Counted from the stretch's first letter, positions 1 through 13,885 are shown. The stretch is 64,000 bases of DNA from Tigriopus japonicus (GCA_010645155.1 CM021323.1:4182781-4246780); one strand, 5' to 3'. A program made the numbers and translations. Notes: a model not told the origin generated them from the letters alone.

Positions 1-112
1 TTCCACTCATTTCCCCTCCAAGTTTGGATTCCACACCGAGGATATCGAGTTGAGCGCGCTTGATCTCATCCCCGTTGTCTCCTTTGTTAACTTCATTCAA
101 GCCCAAACTTCG

Positions 113-143
113 AACCAACCAACCAACCAACCAACCAACCAAC
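113..143. repeat. (AACC)n microsatellite
   Basis: Nearly eight perfect copies of the tetranucleotide AACC lie in what is probably the 5' leader or promoter side of the EF-hand gene that starts at 460. Nothing else was recognised in the first 459 bases. Confidence 0.9.
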
Positions 144-459
144 GAAGCCAGAAGGGAAGATTTCGACTAAGCAAAACCAGAGCAGAGCGAGTTTACTGGC
201 CCAGAGTGATGCATAATGAAATCTAAATTGCCACCTCTCAGAAGCTGATTGAGCAGAGTGCAAAGAGGAAGACGAAGAGGACCTTCCGACAGTGTTTCAC
301 TATCAAGGCTTTCAATTCACTTCTGGCCCTGAATTGATCCAGCATTTACGGATTACTGAAACCCAAGACTCTGCGATAAAACCCCACTTCCACTTTCAAA
401 CATATCTCTCTCAAACTGTCTTTCTTGTCTGTGAACCCTCACCAGTTAGAATTGTCAGC

Positions 460-3400
460 ATGACCTCCAACTGGGAAGATAAAGACGATCTCCTATTTGA
501 AAAGGCCGCCACCACCCAACCCAACAAACAAAAGCTCTCCAAAAATGAACTGGAACGAGTCACCGAGGTCTTCAAAATGTACGAAACGGGTGAAGGCGAG
601 GCCACCATCTATCCAAGGGTGAGTTCCATACTCAAATTTATCCTTCGGGTGGGGGGGGGGGTCTAACTTTTTTATGTGACATAAAACTACTGGAGATTTA
701 TTGTTGAGCACTGTTTTCTGCCTTTCCTCCTACTTGCAAAAATTGGAACTTTCAGTAGTAGTTCTTAAGAGACTCAGGAAACGTAACAAAGCGATTGAAA
801 GCTCAGCAGGCTATGATCTAAGTCCATTACTGACAGCATGATCAGTACCAATGAGTTTGGCTTCAATCACCCTGATGTTTGGTAAATACAGGGAAGCAAC
901 CGGCAATTTGGAGAGTGATCATTTTATTTGTCCGAGGGAACATGGAACAGCCATAACAATGGATGAGCGAGTGTTGGTTGGTTGGAGATGGAACCACCAT
1001 AGCCTGCCATCCACATTGGTCCTTATAAAATCAATTACTCCGTTAGGCCGAGAATTTATGGCCTTTGGAATGGAACAAGGATGTGTTGGTTAGGATTGCT
1101 TGGCAAGGAGGGCAAATTCAGTACCAGAGCAAGGCCAAAGGAAGGAAAGGAATAGTGGGGGGATTCCAAAACTAGGAAAACAAGTCGGGACTCTTTTTAG
1201 AAGATGTTATGATGGAAACATGCTTTCTCTGAATGAACCAATATATCCTCCATGGGATTCTTGAAGGCCCACGTTCGTGTGTATTTGTAAGCGGCGGCGA
1301 AGATGGTGATGATGATGCTGCTGATGATGATGATTGGTCCGCTACGTCAGCAGTTCGGATCATTATAGATTCAGCATCTGAATCTATATCTCTATGATTG
1401 ATCTTTTGTGGGCTTTCAAGGAAAACTCCGTCTCGAGACTTGGGACCGTCAAGAAGTTCATCCATCTTGTAAATCGGGGATTTCCAATGTTTCTTCCTCC
1501 GCTTCTGGCAACCTCTTTTTCCAAATGGGATTTAGTCGAAAGCCACAATTGGAAAATAGCTCCAACAACCATGGCTCCCTATCGTTCCTGTCAGATTCAG
1601 TGCCTCCCTTTTTGGTTTTGGTAGCGGCCCATTTTCCCTTTTGCGGTGTTGGTCGTGGAGGCGGGATTGGTGGCAGCAGGATGGTCTCCTTCTTGGTCTT
1701 GAAGAGAACCATTCTGGTTTGGTGAGATGGAATGTTTCGCTCTCATCCGTTATCGCGACTCGTGTTTACTCGCCACCATTAATGTATGTAGCTCGTTCGA
1801 AGTAGAGAAACCAGTCCGTCACGCCACCAAGCATGCCCCCAGTGATCGCTTAAGGAATGATGATGACCGACATCATCATCATAACCATACTAATACTAAT
1901 CGTGACGGTAATGTGCTTGGAGGGAGCATGAAGCATATCCTTTAGAGTGGTTCTTCTTCTACTCTGAAGGTTCCAAAGCTGGAACAAACAAACTACGAAA
2001 TTGACCATTACTAAAGTTGAATAAAACTGTACCGTGAAGAGTCTCCATCCTATTCATTAGAGTGCATGGCAAGCTTCCAATGGGTCCCTTTGGCCTTCAG
2101 TCGGTTCGCATGTCGCAGAGGGGTTGTCGGAATCAAAAGTGCGAGAGTGAGTGAGTAAGCGGAGAAGCATGAGCCTTGTTCAAACTTGCTTCGCATGCTT
2201 GTCACTTCTAATGAACAAATTAGAGTCCTGGAGACCGGCAGGCGGCACACATTGTGGGCTTTTAGAAAATTACCCCCTCAATCGGAAGGGGAAGAAGTTT
2301 CGAACTCGCCTAGTAGGTCAGATTGTGGCGGCAATCAAGCTCTCGACAACGTCCGGAATAGTTCCAGAAAGTCAGATTTTTGTTCCTCATCCCTAATGGG
2401 ACTTTAACCTGGATCAATGGCTCTGATATGGGCTTCGCCCCCTCTTTGTTGGTTTTCAATCTCCTCCGAATCAACATGGTCATATATTATCTCCAAGGAG
2501 GTTCTTGTCTCTCGGGTATTCCCGGTGGCCAAAGTCTTGGGATGCTCTCCTTTCCTTCTCTCTGGTCTCTCTTTCCTTGACAGTCCACTCTTCTTTTCCG
2601 ACCAAGACCTTGTTCCATTTTTGGAAGGCAATTTTGAGGATGGCATCGAGGATGCTCGTTTGGCATGCTGAAATACCAATAAAGGAAGAGAGAGACCTTC
2701 GTTCAAACTCAGACGACTTGAACCGCCTTGAACTCATCGCCTCTCTCTTCCCTCGTGGTATTTACATAGTTTGCTGTTAGTACTGTAACATTTGTTGGGA
2801 ACACAGTTACAGTAGAGTAGCAATTTTGAAGGGAACAAAGCAATTGATGCCAAGGGAGCCATTTCCCTCGGTCTGGTGTTGAATTACCTACCTACCACCT
2901 CTACCTTTTTCCATCTGACTCGGACCAATGCTCCCATGCTCACGTTCTCCCTGCTCACCCAAATTGCCTTTGAAACCTGTTCCAAGTGAAAGAAAGGATC
3001 TCGCTCGACTCGGCTTGGTCCTCTGAAGGGAAAGTGAGAAGAAGAAGGAAAGAACTTGAGCAAGGCGGCTTGAACTTTTACGAGCCTGGCTTTGACTGGC
3101 ACACTGTAAAAAGTAAAAAAGAAAAAGAAGGATGCTGCCATCCATCAGAATCCCATTTTGGAACGAGTAAAAACTCTCTTGCCAGCATCGCGGTTGGCTT
3201 GTTCTTTTCACATGCATGACTGGCTCATTCGGTCCAAGCAAATCATATTGTATTTCGGTTTTCATAATCTTTAGAAAGCGATACAATGATGTGAAAGAAC
3301 AAACGATCAGCCTAAAGTTGTATAGGAACCGGTTATGTCTCCACCTCTCAGACCCTGTAGTGGTAGTTATACCTCATACGTAACCGTGAACCCGAGTGGA

Positions 3401-6056
3401 ACAAGAGACGTCCTGAAGAGCGGAACTCAAAACCTGCTCAGAATAAGGGATGATAAATGATTTGTTGAAGCGAAAGAGGAGAAAGAGGAAAAAAGAGGAG
3501 AGAACCAAGGTTAGCCAAGAGCCCACACTCCCCACTCTACTGTTCTGTATAGTACCTACCTTCGCGGGAAGTTCTCTGAAACTTTGCCTTCGCCTTCTCC
3601 ATGCATCCTTCTGTACTAGGTACACTGTACATATACTGTACACGTTCAATAGTTCAAGCCAAATTCAGTGGAGACGAATGGTGCTCCGTGTGTGTGCTTT
3701 AGTAGAAAATATGAGTTTGAGAAAGTTCCTTAACGATCGATCAGAGCTCAACATCCCACTTCCGAAGCTTATTCAGCGGTTGGACATGGTTACAAAACCA
3801 CCATAATTTGTGTAGACAATTCCTTTCAGCCTGGTTGGTTGATGGTTGGCTGATGAGGAGTGAACTAGTCTAAACAGACTAATACGAGGAAAGGGAGATG
3901 TGCTCATTCGCTTTGATCCATAAAAGGGTTAGTGGCTAACATGAGCCCATTGTGATGTTTTAGAGCTCAAGGCTTCGTTCTCTTGCAAGCAGATCTTGCC
4001 ATCGGGTAAAAGGAACTCTTCTCACACATGATGTACCAACTTTCGGAGCTAAACAAACTTTTTGAGACACATATTGCCAAGCAAGCTTTTTTGAGAGATG
4101 CCTGCGCTCCTATCCATTTCCACTGTATATCGAAGAGCTGCACCTTTGCCTGTGTAGTGTTAAGCGAGTTGGGCGTTGGCGGTCCATGTATTGTACGAAC
4201 CCCACGTAGAGGAGGACCACAATTTATGGAGAAGATATATGGATAACGATGTGCCGTCGTTCACAGTTTTTGGCCCACCCAACGTCTTGATAAATGTTCT
4301 TTTTTTGTGGAGCCACAATATCTACATAGAGAGAAGAACTGCATCCATTGCCAAGGTACCTTCATTGCCATTCGTACTCTTCTTCCACGAAGGAACATCG
4401 AACAGTAAGCAGTTTAGGATGTTTCCATATACCATCTACTACGAGGCCTTCAACCGTTTATTCACACGAAACGAGAGCAATAATACTCGGAGAAGGAGGC
4501 ACAACAACTCCGAGATAGATAGACAAAGAGAGACAGGAAAAGGGATTTGGCACCAGGAGAGGGGAAACAGTAGATAAAAGCTCTTCCAATCGGCCTCCAC
4601 ATTCCATCCTATGTCGATTTTGCTTTGGTTGCCAACAATTTTCCAATGTCTGTCCTGATTGGGCCAACTTTGGGCTCACTCACTCCAAGAGATATTTGAA
4701 AACCCAACCATTGATCTAATCCGTGGCCTCCAAAATGTAATCTGATTCAATAAATAGGGAGATAAACAAATATATAAGGAACAGACATTCTGATCCCTAA
4801 TGAAGGTCATTTTACTTGATATTAGATATGACCACCGCTGTCATTTGCTATATTACCATTATGCATAGTACTATTGGCCAAGCGAGGGAAGTATCGAAGA
4901 TGAGTAGTGAAGAGGTTGGCCTACCTACAGTATCTGCATATATACATACAGCGAGTGGCTAGAAGCGTTGGTCTTTGTTTCTCCTTCTTCCACCTTCTTC
5001 TCCTCTTTGTTTCTTTCTTTTTCCCACTCTCTCACTCACTCACTTCACTTGGGCAGGCACCACTCGAAAGGAATATCTAATCTAGAGCTAATGGCATCCC
5101 ACCCAGAGACTACTAGAGAGACATAATGGCCTCCTATCACCATACCAAAGCAATCTTCCTCTCTGCGTGTGCACAAGATATTCTCCATGCTCGTCTCGGG
5201 CACTGTAATATACGTACTGTGTGCACTTGGAGAATTGAGTGTCAGAGTGGAAAGAGGGCTCCACCCAAGTTGGTTTGAAGGACTACCTGAATGAATGCCT
5301 ACTTCTTGCGTGAAAGCTCACTTGGGTTCCACCCAGGATCCATGTTGGACCATCATTCTCTAGCCTGTCTCCTCTAGGGAGCTTTTGGGGAGGGAAATTA
5401 GATCAAGGAGCGCAGGGCGTGATAACATTTCATTTCCGACAATCCGCATGCATGCCATGCCTGCGGATCCATGCCATTCCTGGGGGGATTTGGATGAGTT
5501 TGCCATTGAAAAAAAAATCCGATTCATTTCTATCTGGTCTTCCTTTTTTCAGGATCTGGCAATCGCTATGAAGAAGCTCGGGTTGAATCCAACCGAGACC
5601 GAAATCCAAGATCTGATTAACGCGGTGGAGGTAAATGGGCTCATTTACTACCAAGACTTTTGTCGCATCATCGTACGAAAGTTCAGAGAGGATGACGAGG
5701 AGAATTTCCACCAGGAGCTCTTCAGAACTCTCGTGGGTCCCAAAGAATACCCATCCGGTACCCAAGCTCCAATCTACGATGTGAATAAAGAGCTCTTGAG
5801 CTTCACCCAATTCAAGGCCATCATGACCAATCTCCCCGAGATGGTTAACGACAACGATGTGGCTAGGATGTTCATGGTGGCCGACAAGGATAGTAGTGGG
5901 AAGATTTCCTATCAGGAATTCAGAAGAATGTGTGTGGTTCCACGGGTAGAATCCATTCCGGACGAAATGCCTGATATCGATGTAAATGGCGAAATTATAG
6001 TTCGCCATCACTCACCCAAAGTGGACACCGTCGTTTCCGTTGTCGGATCCAAATAA
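460..6056 (+). CDS. Calmodulin-like EF-hand protein, two coding exons
   Basis: Coding exons are 460-618 and 5553-6056, giving 220 residues. Exon 1 ends AAGG|GTGAGT and exon 2 follows a T-rich CAG at 5552; both junctions are phase 0, and the joined protein aligns without a break to the calmodulin fold (TIYPR then DLAIAMKKLGLNPTETEI, like calmodulin's helix with NPTEAEL). The ATG at 460 is the first in its frame. Only the last EF loop (residues about 164-175, D-K-D-S-S-G-K-I-S-Y-Q-E) has canonical calcium ligands. The first two loops (ETGEGEATIYP, VNGLIYYQD) are degenerate, and a 20-residue insertion precedes the third. The family binds Ca2+ to regulate partner proteins; the partner cannot be inferred here. 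The frame of exon 2 stays open upstream to an ATG at 5448, so an alternative first exon is possible. Family call firm; orthology unknown. Confidence 0.85.
619..5552 (+). other. Large intron of the EF-hand gene
   Basis: A 4.9 kb intron with standard GT-AG ends. It contains a G-run near 649-661, CT-rich stretches near 4980-5045 and many short open frames without coding character or recognisable domains. No nested gene was found on either strand. Confidence 0.7.
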
Positions 6057-9000
6057 GATGTACCAAAGAATAGCACCCTAAGGGTCGGTTGCCAATCTTT
6101 CCTTAGCGTCTTGAACATCCTGTACTTGTTGTACTGTACTGTGTTCACAAGCCAGAGATTTTCCCGTTTTTACTTTTCTAGATGTGAAAGCCGGTTTTTG
6201 TAGAGCATGACCTTACAGCAGTTTTGTAGGTTGCCGAGACCAAAGCTCTTTTGCAAAAGGCATATCAAGGGAACCGATTTGATTCTTTATTTGTCCTTCC
6301 CAACCACCTCAACCACTAGTCGTCATTGTTGTCGTCTACAAGAAGAACCTGTGCCTATTTAGTACTACCAATGCAAACTACATTCTAATTCTACCAACGT
6401 AGATTCCCGAAGACCCTTATTAAAAGAGTGCTGATAAAACCTCTTCCCCCATAATACTCGTAATTGATCTGCGATGTTAGCATTATCAGTACCTTGGATA
6501 GACCTCTCTCTCTCTCACACACACACATTTACCTACTTTCTCGATTGATTCATGATTTATGATTGTGATCTTTGTCGTGGCAATAAGCAGTTACATTCAT
6601 GTCAGGATATATATATCGCTCGAGTCTTGCCATGGGCCCATCTAGTGCATTTCCATGCCTAAAGGCCTTGAACATCTTGCTTCCAAATCATAGAAACCAT
6701 TGTAACAACCCCTTTGAAAACGAAGAACAAGGGCATAGAGATATATAACGATGCAAGTTATTCATTAAGCACCGCTGTTATTTCTTCCAAATTTGTTTTT
6801 GCTATCATTGTTACATCCATACAAGTTTCTTTAGTCAAATGTCCCACGTTAGTCCCACCAGAGTTTAAAAATCCCCCTTGATCTGTCTGTTGTTGGTTCA
6901 TATGATTATCGATCCTTGATTTGAAATAAAGAAATCTTCAGAGGACGCTAAAAACACAGATATTTCGCAAATATTTAAGTATACACTAAAAGCATGATGT
7001 TCCTGGTGAACTGGGCTTGGAACAAATTGGTCGTAAATTGTCATGGATCAAACTGACTTAAGGTCAAATGAGTTTGGCCTTCTCGTGACAAATATTGGAG
7101 TACTATAAGGAGTGAAAAGCCGATGATGATGATGAAGACTGAGGAGCTTTGTTGCACACTTGAAGTGAAGTTCAACGTTGCGTTGAAACCCGAGACGTTT
7201 TTGCAATTCCTCATTTCAAAATAGAAGGCGTGATTTTGCAAAGGCTTCTAAAATTGCCCTCTTGTCATCAAGCATAAACTTGAAAGGCTCTTTCCCCTAG
7301 TTGAGCTTAAAGGAAAGCTATTTACTCTACTTCAAATAATGGATTTTTTTGCCAAATCTGAAACTTTGAACAAGTTCCCAACTCATCGAAGAAAGAGAGG
7401 GTTTCAATTTTTTTGGCAAGGTAAGCGTTAAAGGGCTGGGCTCCTTTAACACGACTGAAATAAAGCTACATTACAAGTAAAAGCTTCAGAAATACACCGT
7501 GAGGTCTTTCTAAATTTGAAATGCAGTCGCTTCCAAAGGCATTTTCTTCTAGATTCATTTTTTTGCAAGCCCGAGAACGATTAAGTTTTCTAGACAAGGC
7601 TAGTGACGAGAATCAAAATTTCCAGGAGAATTGCTTTCTTCGACAAAAAAAAGCTTTCTTGTGTTGAGTAGACTATGTGTTTTAACCTTCAGCTCAATCC
7701 AAAGTCGGAGTGAAAAGTAATCCCTTTTCAAAGTCACATGCAGTAGAGCCCTTTTAAATAGATGGTACTATATAAAAATAGTTGGTTCTTGACAAGTCAC
7801 AAGGTAAAAAATTGTGTGTATTTATAAAAAAATCCGAAATTTTCTTTAACTTTTTTTCGTTTGACAGTTTGACACATTTGACCCATCAATAGACCATCAT
7901 CTAACTGTTTTGGTCTATTTTCTCTAAACCATGTACCCCCAGGGGTACTTGTCTAAACCCCTGTAAGAGCAAGAATTTTGGTTCTTGTTGCTATTCATGG
8001 GTCAAGTGTAGACCCATAATGAAATCGTGTCTCACCTTCGGCAAAAGCTTTCCACCGAATTTCTTCACCTTTCCTCAAATCTTGCCTTATCTTATTCAAA
8101 GATCGCTCATTAAATTTGTCGGTCTATCAAATGTTGAGAAACCGCTCTAGTTTCGTTCTCTCCGCATTCCACGTTTTGAAATTTAAATTATAGAAGGACA
8201 GTGCTCGAATTTATGGGCTTTTTGCCGCCAGTTTCCGAGCCATTTAGATTTGCACTGATCCGAATCCCATCCACAAAACATCGTCTCATCCTCAAGAAAT
8301 GGGGAAAAGAGATTAGAGATAAATTGTCGATGCTACCTGCATTCCAAACAGGAATGCTCCAGTAAATAGTAGGTACGAACGTGATTCGTAGTTCAATGTG
8401 GTGATCTAAAAACGAAATCCTGAGTCATGGACTTGAACTTTACAGAGAAAAACGGGGCAAAAGCAACGACGAACTGCCTGATGATGTAAACAAGCCTGAA
8501 GTTCACAGGATTGCCTTTGGACTTCAAATTCAGCCTCCAGCAAAAGAAACACATTTTGCCATAGGGAAACATTCAACTTCAAAAACGTTCCAGTCATCAA
8601 GTGATTGGATATTTGGTAGCAGTTATGTGGTTTGTGGCAGAATTGCCAGACGTGGTCGTAGCTCTTTCCCCATTACTTCCAAGGAAGAAATCGAGTCACT
8701 TGCCCTGTGCTCAAAGTCTGTCTCATCTTGCAAAATCGGGGATGTCCAAAAAGACGGAGGACGATTAGGAAGGTGGAAATGAGAAAGCCCGCCAAAAACT
8801 CGAGTGGAAGCGACAACTTCTAGTTTTCAGGGGCGTATTGCCCGAGTGAGTAAGTCAAACTTTGTTCAAACAAGTCTCCAAGGCACCTGCTGCAACCAAC
8901 CAACCAAGCGTCTTCTTCCTCTTTCTCCGTCGACTCTTGCATTAGTACCACCAACACAAAGAAAAGCCTACTTCCGCTCTTCTCTTCCCTATTCCTTTTG

Positions 9001-9175
9001 CTTTTCCTCCTCCTCTTGGTCTGAAATAAAGTGAAACTTTTTTGCCTTGTGAAAAAGGGTCCCACTTCTAGCACCCAATAACAGCCTGAAGTTCTTGGGT
9101 AAACAGGGAAGTCAAAATTGCTTCGTTTTTTTTGTTCCCAAAGACCTCCTTCCCTGTTCCCTCTTCTCTTCGATC
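6057..9175. other. Intergenic, no gene recognised
   Basis: This 3.1 kb holds the 3' UTR of the EF-hand gene (an AATAAA at 6925-6930 is one possible polyadenylation signal) and the upstream side of the PDZ gene. It contains a short CT/CA-rich run near 6508-6530. No coding region, RNA gene or repeat with clear ends was seen. Confidence 0.5.
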
Positions 9176-9913
9176 ATGGAGGAGGACAATCGAGCAAGTG
9201 AGTTCATGATCAAGAACTTGAAATTGGCAGGAGGCCTTCGAGGATGGGATCGTGGCACGAAACGCTTGTGGCCAACCCTGACTCGACAGACTTTGGATGA
9301 GGCATGGGGATTTTCGTTAATCTCGGGATGTGACATCGGAGAGGGAACGGCCCATTGGTCGGGCATTGTGGCCCACAGGCACGACAAGGGACGTTGGCTT
9401 AAGGTAAGCAGTTTTATCCCGAGACACGAACCCAATGAAGAAAGATGGCCAACTTGCTCAGTGTCGTTGTTGGCTTGCTCTCAATTGAAAAGAATGGTAC
9501 CCATCACTCCCTCCTCCTCCTTCTCTCTTCTCTTCTCGGGTAAATGGTTCCAGATCAACTCAGTCAAATCTCACGGTCCGGCAGATTTGGCAGGCATCCA
9601 GAAGAACGACTTCGTTACTCGAATCAATGGCCAAATTGTGTTCCATTTGTCGTTGAAGGACGTGGAGAGGATCATTCGGAACTCGGGATGCTCTCTTCTC
9701 TTGGACATTGAGCGGTGATGAGAAGGCGGACTTGTTTGGCCTCTTGGGATTCGTAGAAAAATGTTAGTCTCTTATTTTAGGGATGGACCAAGAAGCATGA
9801 TGTTCGACGGAGGGGTTCATGGACAAGCCTTGAATTTCTTGTACGAGGACTACAAACCAACCGTGGCCCTTATGAACCATCAGTACAAACCCATCTACGC
9901 CCGCCTGAAATAG
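9176..9913 (+). CDS. PDZ-domain protein, Zasp/ALP-Enigma-like
   Basis: Three exons, 9176-9403, 9554-9714 and 9781-9913, give 173 residues. The PDZ domain spans about residues 45-130: AWGFSLISG is the carboxylate-binding strand, and GPADLAGIQKNDFVTRING followed by LKDVERIIRNSG matches the second half of Zasp-type PDZ domains. PDZ domains bind C-terminal peptides; Zasp-like proteins act at muscle Z-discs and adhesion sites. There is no LIM domain, so the protein is short for that family. Exon 3 was found by phase: exon 2 ends CG|GTGATG, the next AG is at 9780, and the join restores an Arg codon and opens 43 more codons ending in TAG. The 150-bp first intron is a multiple of three without a stop, so retention would insert 50 residues into the PDZ fold. 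The gene converges with the minus-strand gene ending at 10406. Confidence 0.8.
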
Positions 9914-10023
9914 GGAAATGGAACAATCGCCGGCCTTTGTATTCACTCAGATATTACCTACTACCAAGGAACTCTTTATGCCTCCATTTCGACATCGAGG
10001 CAGACCCACAGGAAGGAGGTGCC

Positions 10024-10029
10024 AATAAA
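10024..10029 (+). terminator. Polyadenylation signal AATAAA of the PDZ gene
   Basis: A canonical AATAAA lies 111 bases past the stop codon at 9913, with a T-rich stretch just downstream. It fits as the 3' end of the PDZ transcript before the convergent nrf-6-like gene. Confidence 0.55.
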
Positions 10030-10405
10030 ACCCGTGTTTTTTTTTCGTCAAGTACCGCTTTGGCAAAAACAATTTTTAACATTGAGATTATGGCCCTCAA
10101 TCATTTGAAGGTAGCAATAAAAGCCGAAGAGAACTGTCAGGTTCTCCAAATGTGAGCTAGCTTTTGGCAGTTTGACATTTGTGATCCTCTTCTTTTTTAT
10201 CTCAGAGCTCAGTTCGCCAATTGGCAAGTTTCCAAAAAAACAAAAGCAAAAGAATGAAAGCAACGAGAAGTCGATAGACACACCAAGTCCTTGGGGCTGT
10301 GGTCTATTTTATATCCAAAAGGCACGAACACCCTTTACTCTAGATTCCATTGCAATGCATTTTAGTGCAAGCGCTTCCAACAAAGGCACACGCACGACGA
10401 CAATC

Positions 10406-13400
10406 TTATTTCTTGTGTAAAAGCTCTGAAAGGAGAGAGAGAGATAAACAACGAAGGCTTACACAACAGATTGAGAGTCTCGATGTCTTTTTGAAAGCAC
10501 TTACTTCCAATTAAGAGTTTTTCCAAGTTGATGAAGGGAGCCTCGACCACGAGAGTACCAACGAACGCAACTCCAAAGCAAACCATACTGAGAGCAATGA
10601 CAAAATAGGTCTGCAAAAAAAAGAATAGCCACGCACTGTAATGATTAATTGATCTCTTTTCTTCACCATAAGGAGCACTGACACTTACCATAAGGATAGG
10701 CATCATATCAACAGTGAATGTGAAGGAAAGCGCAAAGTACTTGGTAATGTCCAAATGAATAAAGTATACCATGAAACACAGCTTGGCTAAAGGGCTGAAG
10801 AAACTCCACGAGAGGAAAGAATTGATGGCCCCGCCATAGCCTTTGACGCAAGCAAACACGATCCAAGCTAAGGCCACGCCCCAAGCAATTCGGGAAAATC
10901 CTTGATACACGGTGGCTTCAAACATAGTGTAAGAGCGCGAAAAATAGGTTGTATCCCTTCGAATATTCCCCAAACCAAAAACCACGCACAAAAGAAGTAC
11001 GATTGACGAAACCCATGCCACAACATTCATGTACTAGAGACGTAAAAGTGGAAGACGCTTAAGGGGAGGGAGTGATTTGTAGAAAGTTTGCATGAGCATT
11101 TGAATGAATTCAACTTGGATGATTTAAAATTGGAGGCGCAAGGTTTTAATGGTAAACTAATGTACCTACCCAAGAAATTTTAACCTCCTTCCCATGAGTT
11201 TTATAAAGGATAAATCCAAGCATGATTCCAATTAGATAGGGTTGTACACGAGTATAAAAGCGAGAATAAAACTCTGCGTTCATGTCAAATCTAAGATAGT
11301 CATAAGCGGAACTGGAAGAAAGAACATCATGGATGTAAAGATTCATCTCAAACATAATCAAGCTTACATCAATGCATGAGAGGGTGGCAGATCGTATGCA
11401 ACCATGAGACCAACTGGAATGGCTGTGAAGATGACCATATGAACCATCCAGTATTGGACGACGCGGGTCACGTTGTCTTTCCATTTAAACATCGGCCAAA
11501 AGAAGAGCGGCGATAAAATAAACATTTGAAAATCACAAGACAAATACCATGTTTGTCCCAAACAAACTCTCGTTTGCCGAAAGAAGTTGTTCATGTAAAG
11601 CAGATTGAGCCACCAATTCTCTCGGCAAGACTGTATGTCATAATCTCCACCAGACCACCAAAGTGGGCCATGCCCAAAAGTGTTGGCAAAGCCAACAATA
11701 AAAGCAATAGTTAAAGCCATGGGAATCGTTAGTCGAATGTAACGATGAACGTAGAACAAGATGAGATTGAAACGACCTTTCTCCAATTCAAAAAACGACA
11801 GATAAGCAACCAGGAGGCCACTCATAAAGAAAAAGGTGTCCACTGCAGGAAAGGCGTTTAAAACCAGTTCATATCCAAAAGACGTATCTTCTCCTTCGCC
11901 AGTTCTAATCTAAGATGAGAAACATTTCAATCGAGGCTGCATCCTAAGAAGATTGACAATAAAACATGAATTTTTACATTTTCTACCACAAGTGGACGGA
12001 CAGATGGAACACTTGCAAATATGATATAAGTGTGACCAAGAATGATCCAAATCATGGAAATCACCCTGCAAATTCAATCAATGATGAAAAAAAAAACATA
12101 AAAAATACGCAAGTAGGTTCGGCTTACCTTATTCCATTCAAACAATACAAGTTCAATGGGCTCGTCTTGTTTGTATTGAGGAGTTTTCGTCCATTGCTCA
12201 CTGCTGAGAAACTCTTCAGTAACCTCCAAGCAAAGTTTGCTTTCATGGCGTCTGATTCTTTTTCATATGATATGACAACCATGTCAACAATCGTAGACAC
12301 GACAATGAGTGCTCCAATAATGCCAAACAAGATGCTAATGACAATAAAATATAAAACATTTTTATGAATTTGTTCAGTTCACTGAATTCCTAATTGGCCA
12401 CCCTTAATAACAACAATTTCAGTGCCATGTCAAACAGGTTTTGAAAGACAACTTACAGCATTCCGTATCCAGTATCCTTCAATGAAGTGACTTGGTCGTC
12501 AAATTCTTGAGTGCCACAAAAGGCTAAAGCAGATGCTTGAAGGCCATTTTGGATGACGAGAGCGTTGATATTGAAATCGTCCGCTGAACAACCACTGGGA
12601 ATACACTGTCCATATTGAACCACGATGGAATCTAAATAAGCATTTGCCAAATCCTACAACAGAACTCTAATCAGCTCTTACATCAAAATCTAGAGGCAAA
12701 GACAAATCATTTCTTTACCCTACTAGTCATATTGTCCGGTAAAAGTTCACTAATCCAATCTAAGATCCCTGGAACTCTTGCTTGTGGATGGAACATCTCC
12801 GAGTATCCTAAGGGCTTCTGCATTTTATGTGTTGGACTCTCGAATGCCACCAGTTGGGCGAAGCAATAATTGCCCACAAAATCATCTGGCTCATCTTGAA
12901 AAGGACCTTCATTGGTCTTGGCAGCCACACAGCCTTCGTAATGCCCAATAGCCACGGTATTACCTTTGGGTAACACGAGGAGCCCCCGTAAAAAAGGGAG
13001 AAATTCGCAAAGGGTTGGATGAGGTGTCCAGCGATCCAAAACGTCGCAAAAATCCAATGTGTCTGTCAAAACACCATCTGGAGTCTTGCCAGTTGAATCC
13101 AGCACTGAGATAGAAGATAGAGTGCAAGTTTGAAGGAATTTAGTGTTCTTTACTCACGCTTACTCTGATATGCCCATGGGGTGGCATTGATGAAGAGATG
13201 AGTAGCGTAATCCATGCTTTGATAATAGCACGTCGGCGAAACACCATAGACTGGTGTAATTGGTGCTATTAAGTGTCGCAAGATATAACCCTCAAGATCT
13301 CGATCGGATAAGAATTGGCTCTTTGGTTCATTGAGGACAGAATCCAAACTTTGTTTTAAAATCCCGTCAAGATCTTGGTCAATCAATGTTCTCAATCTAG

Positions 13401-13885
13401 CACGTTTCCAAGGCTCCAGATCTAGACCAAAGCAAATAATAATTCCATGGGTTGTTTGAACAAAAATTGAAAAAAAAACCGAGCGCCATTCGTTTACGTC
13501 AAATGTTCAAATTTGACCCGGTCCAAAGTTCCACTTTACGGATGAAGAGCCTTGTGATTTTCAGGTCTATAATTCTTACCTTGGAGTTCCTTGATTTTAG
13601 CCTCATGCTCCTTTGATGATGGATTAGTTTGTTCGCTTTTTGCAACAAAGTTTCTGAGGGTAAAGAACGGATCAGCCAAATCTGCTCGATTCATGGACCT
13701 GAGTATTTTTGGTAAGGCATTCCTCAAGTCTGAAATTCACACTAGCAAGGTTGGTGGTATGTATTCGAAACAATAAAAAAAGAATTCCAAAGGAGTTATT
13801 ATTTACCCTGAGATTGAGCATTTGCAGCTCCAAGCACACTCAAAATGATCACAAGGTAATATGTTTGAAGACCCTGGGCATTCAT
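10406..13885 (-). CDS. nrf-6-like membrane acyltransferase, intact copy
   Basis: Twelve exons in transcription order: 13885-13807, 13729-13580, 13421-13164, 13104-12719, 12653-12457, 12334-12128, 12065-11978, 11909-11368, 11311-11170, 11033-10689, 10610-10505, 10425-10406. All junctions are GT-AG and phases agree, giving 839 residues. A signal peptide covers about residues 1-23. The extracellular NRF domain follows (about 75-350; landmarks WAYQMLDSTGKTPDG and YGQCIPSGCSADDF). Then comes a multi-pass acyltransferase-3 domain from about 360 to the C-terminus, with SMIWIILGHTYI near 430 carrying the conserved His, DTFFFMSGLLVAYL, LGQTWYLSCDFQMF and RVQPYLIGIMLGFIL. In nematodes NRF-6/NDG-4 act in lipid or drug uptake across epithelia; arthropods carry many paralogues of unknown substrate. 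A damaged paralogue with the same exon plan lies upstream at 18204-21939. The tiny last exon is supported by phase and its short basic ending. Confidence 0.88.

Noticed and set aside
3450..3806. 118-codon plus-strand frame in the EF-hand intron
   Set aside because: Basic low-complexity start, no recognisable domain and no splice context.
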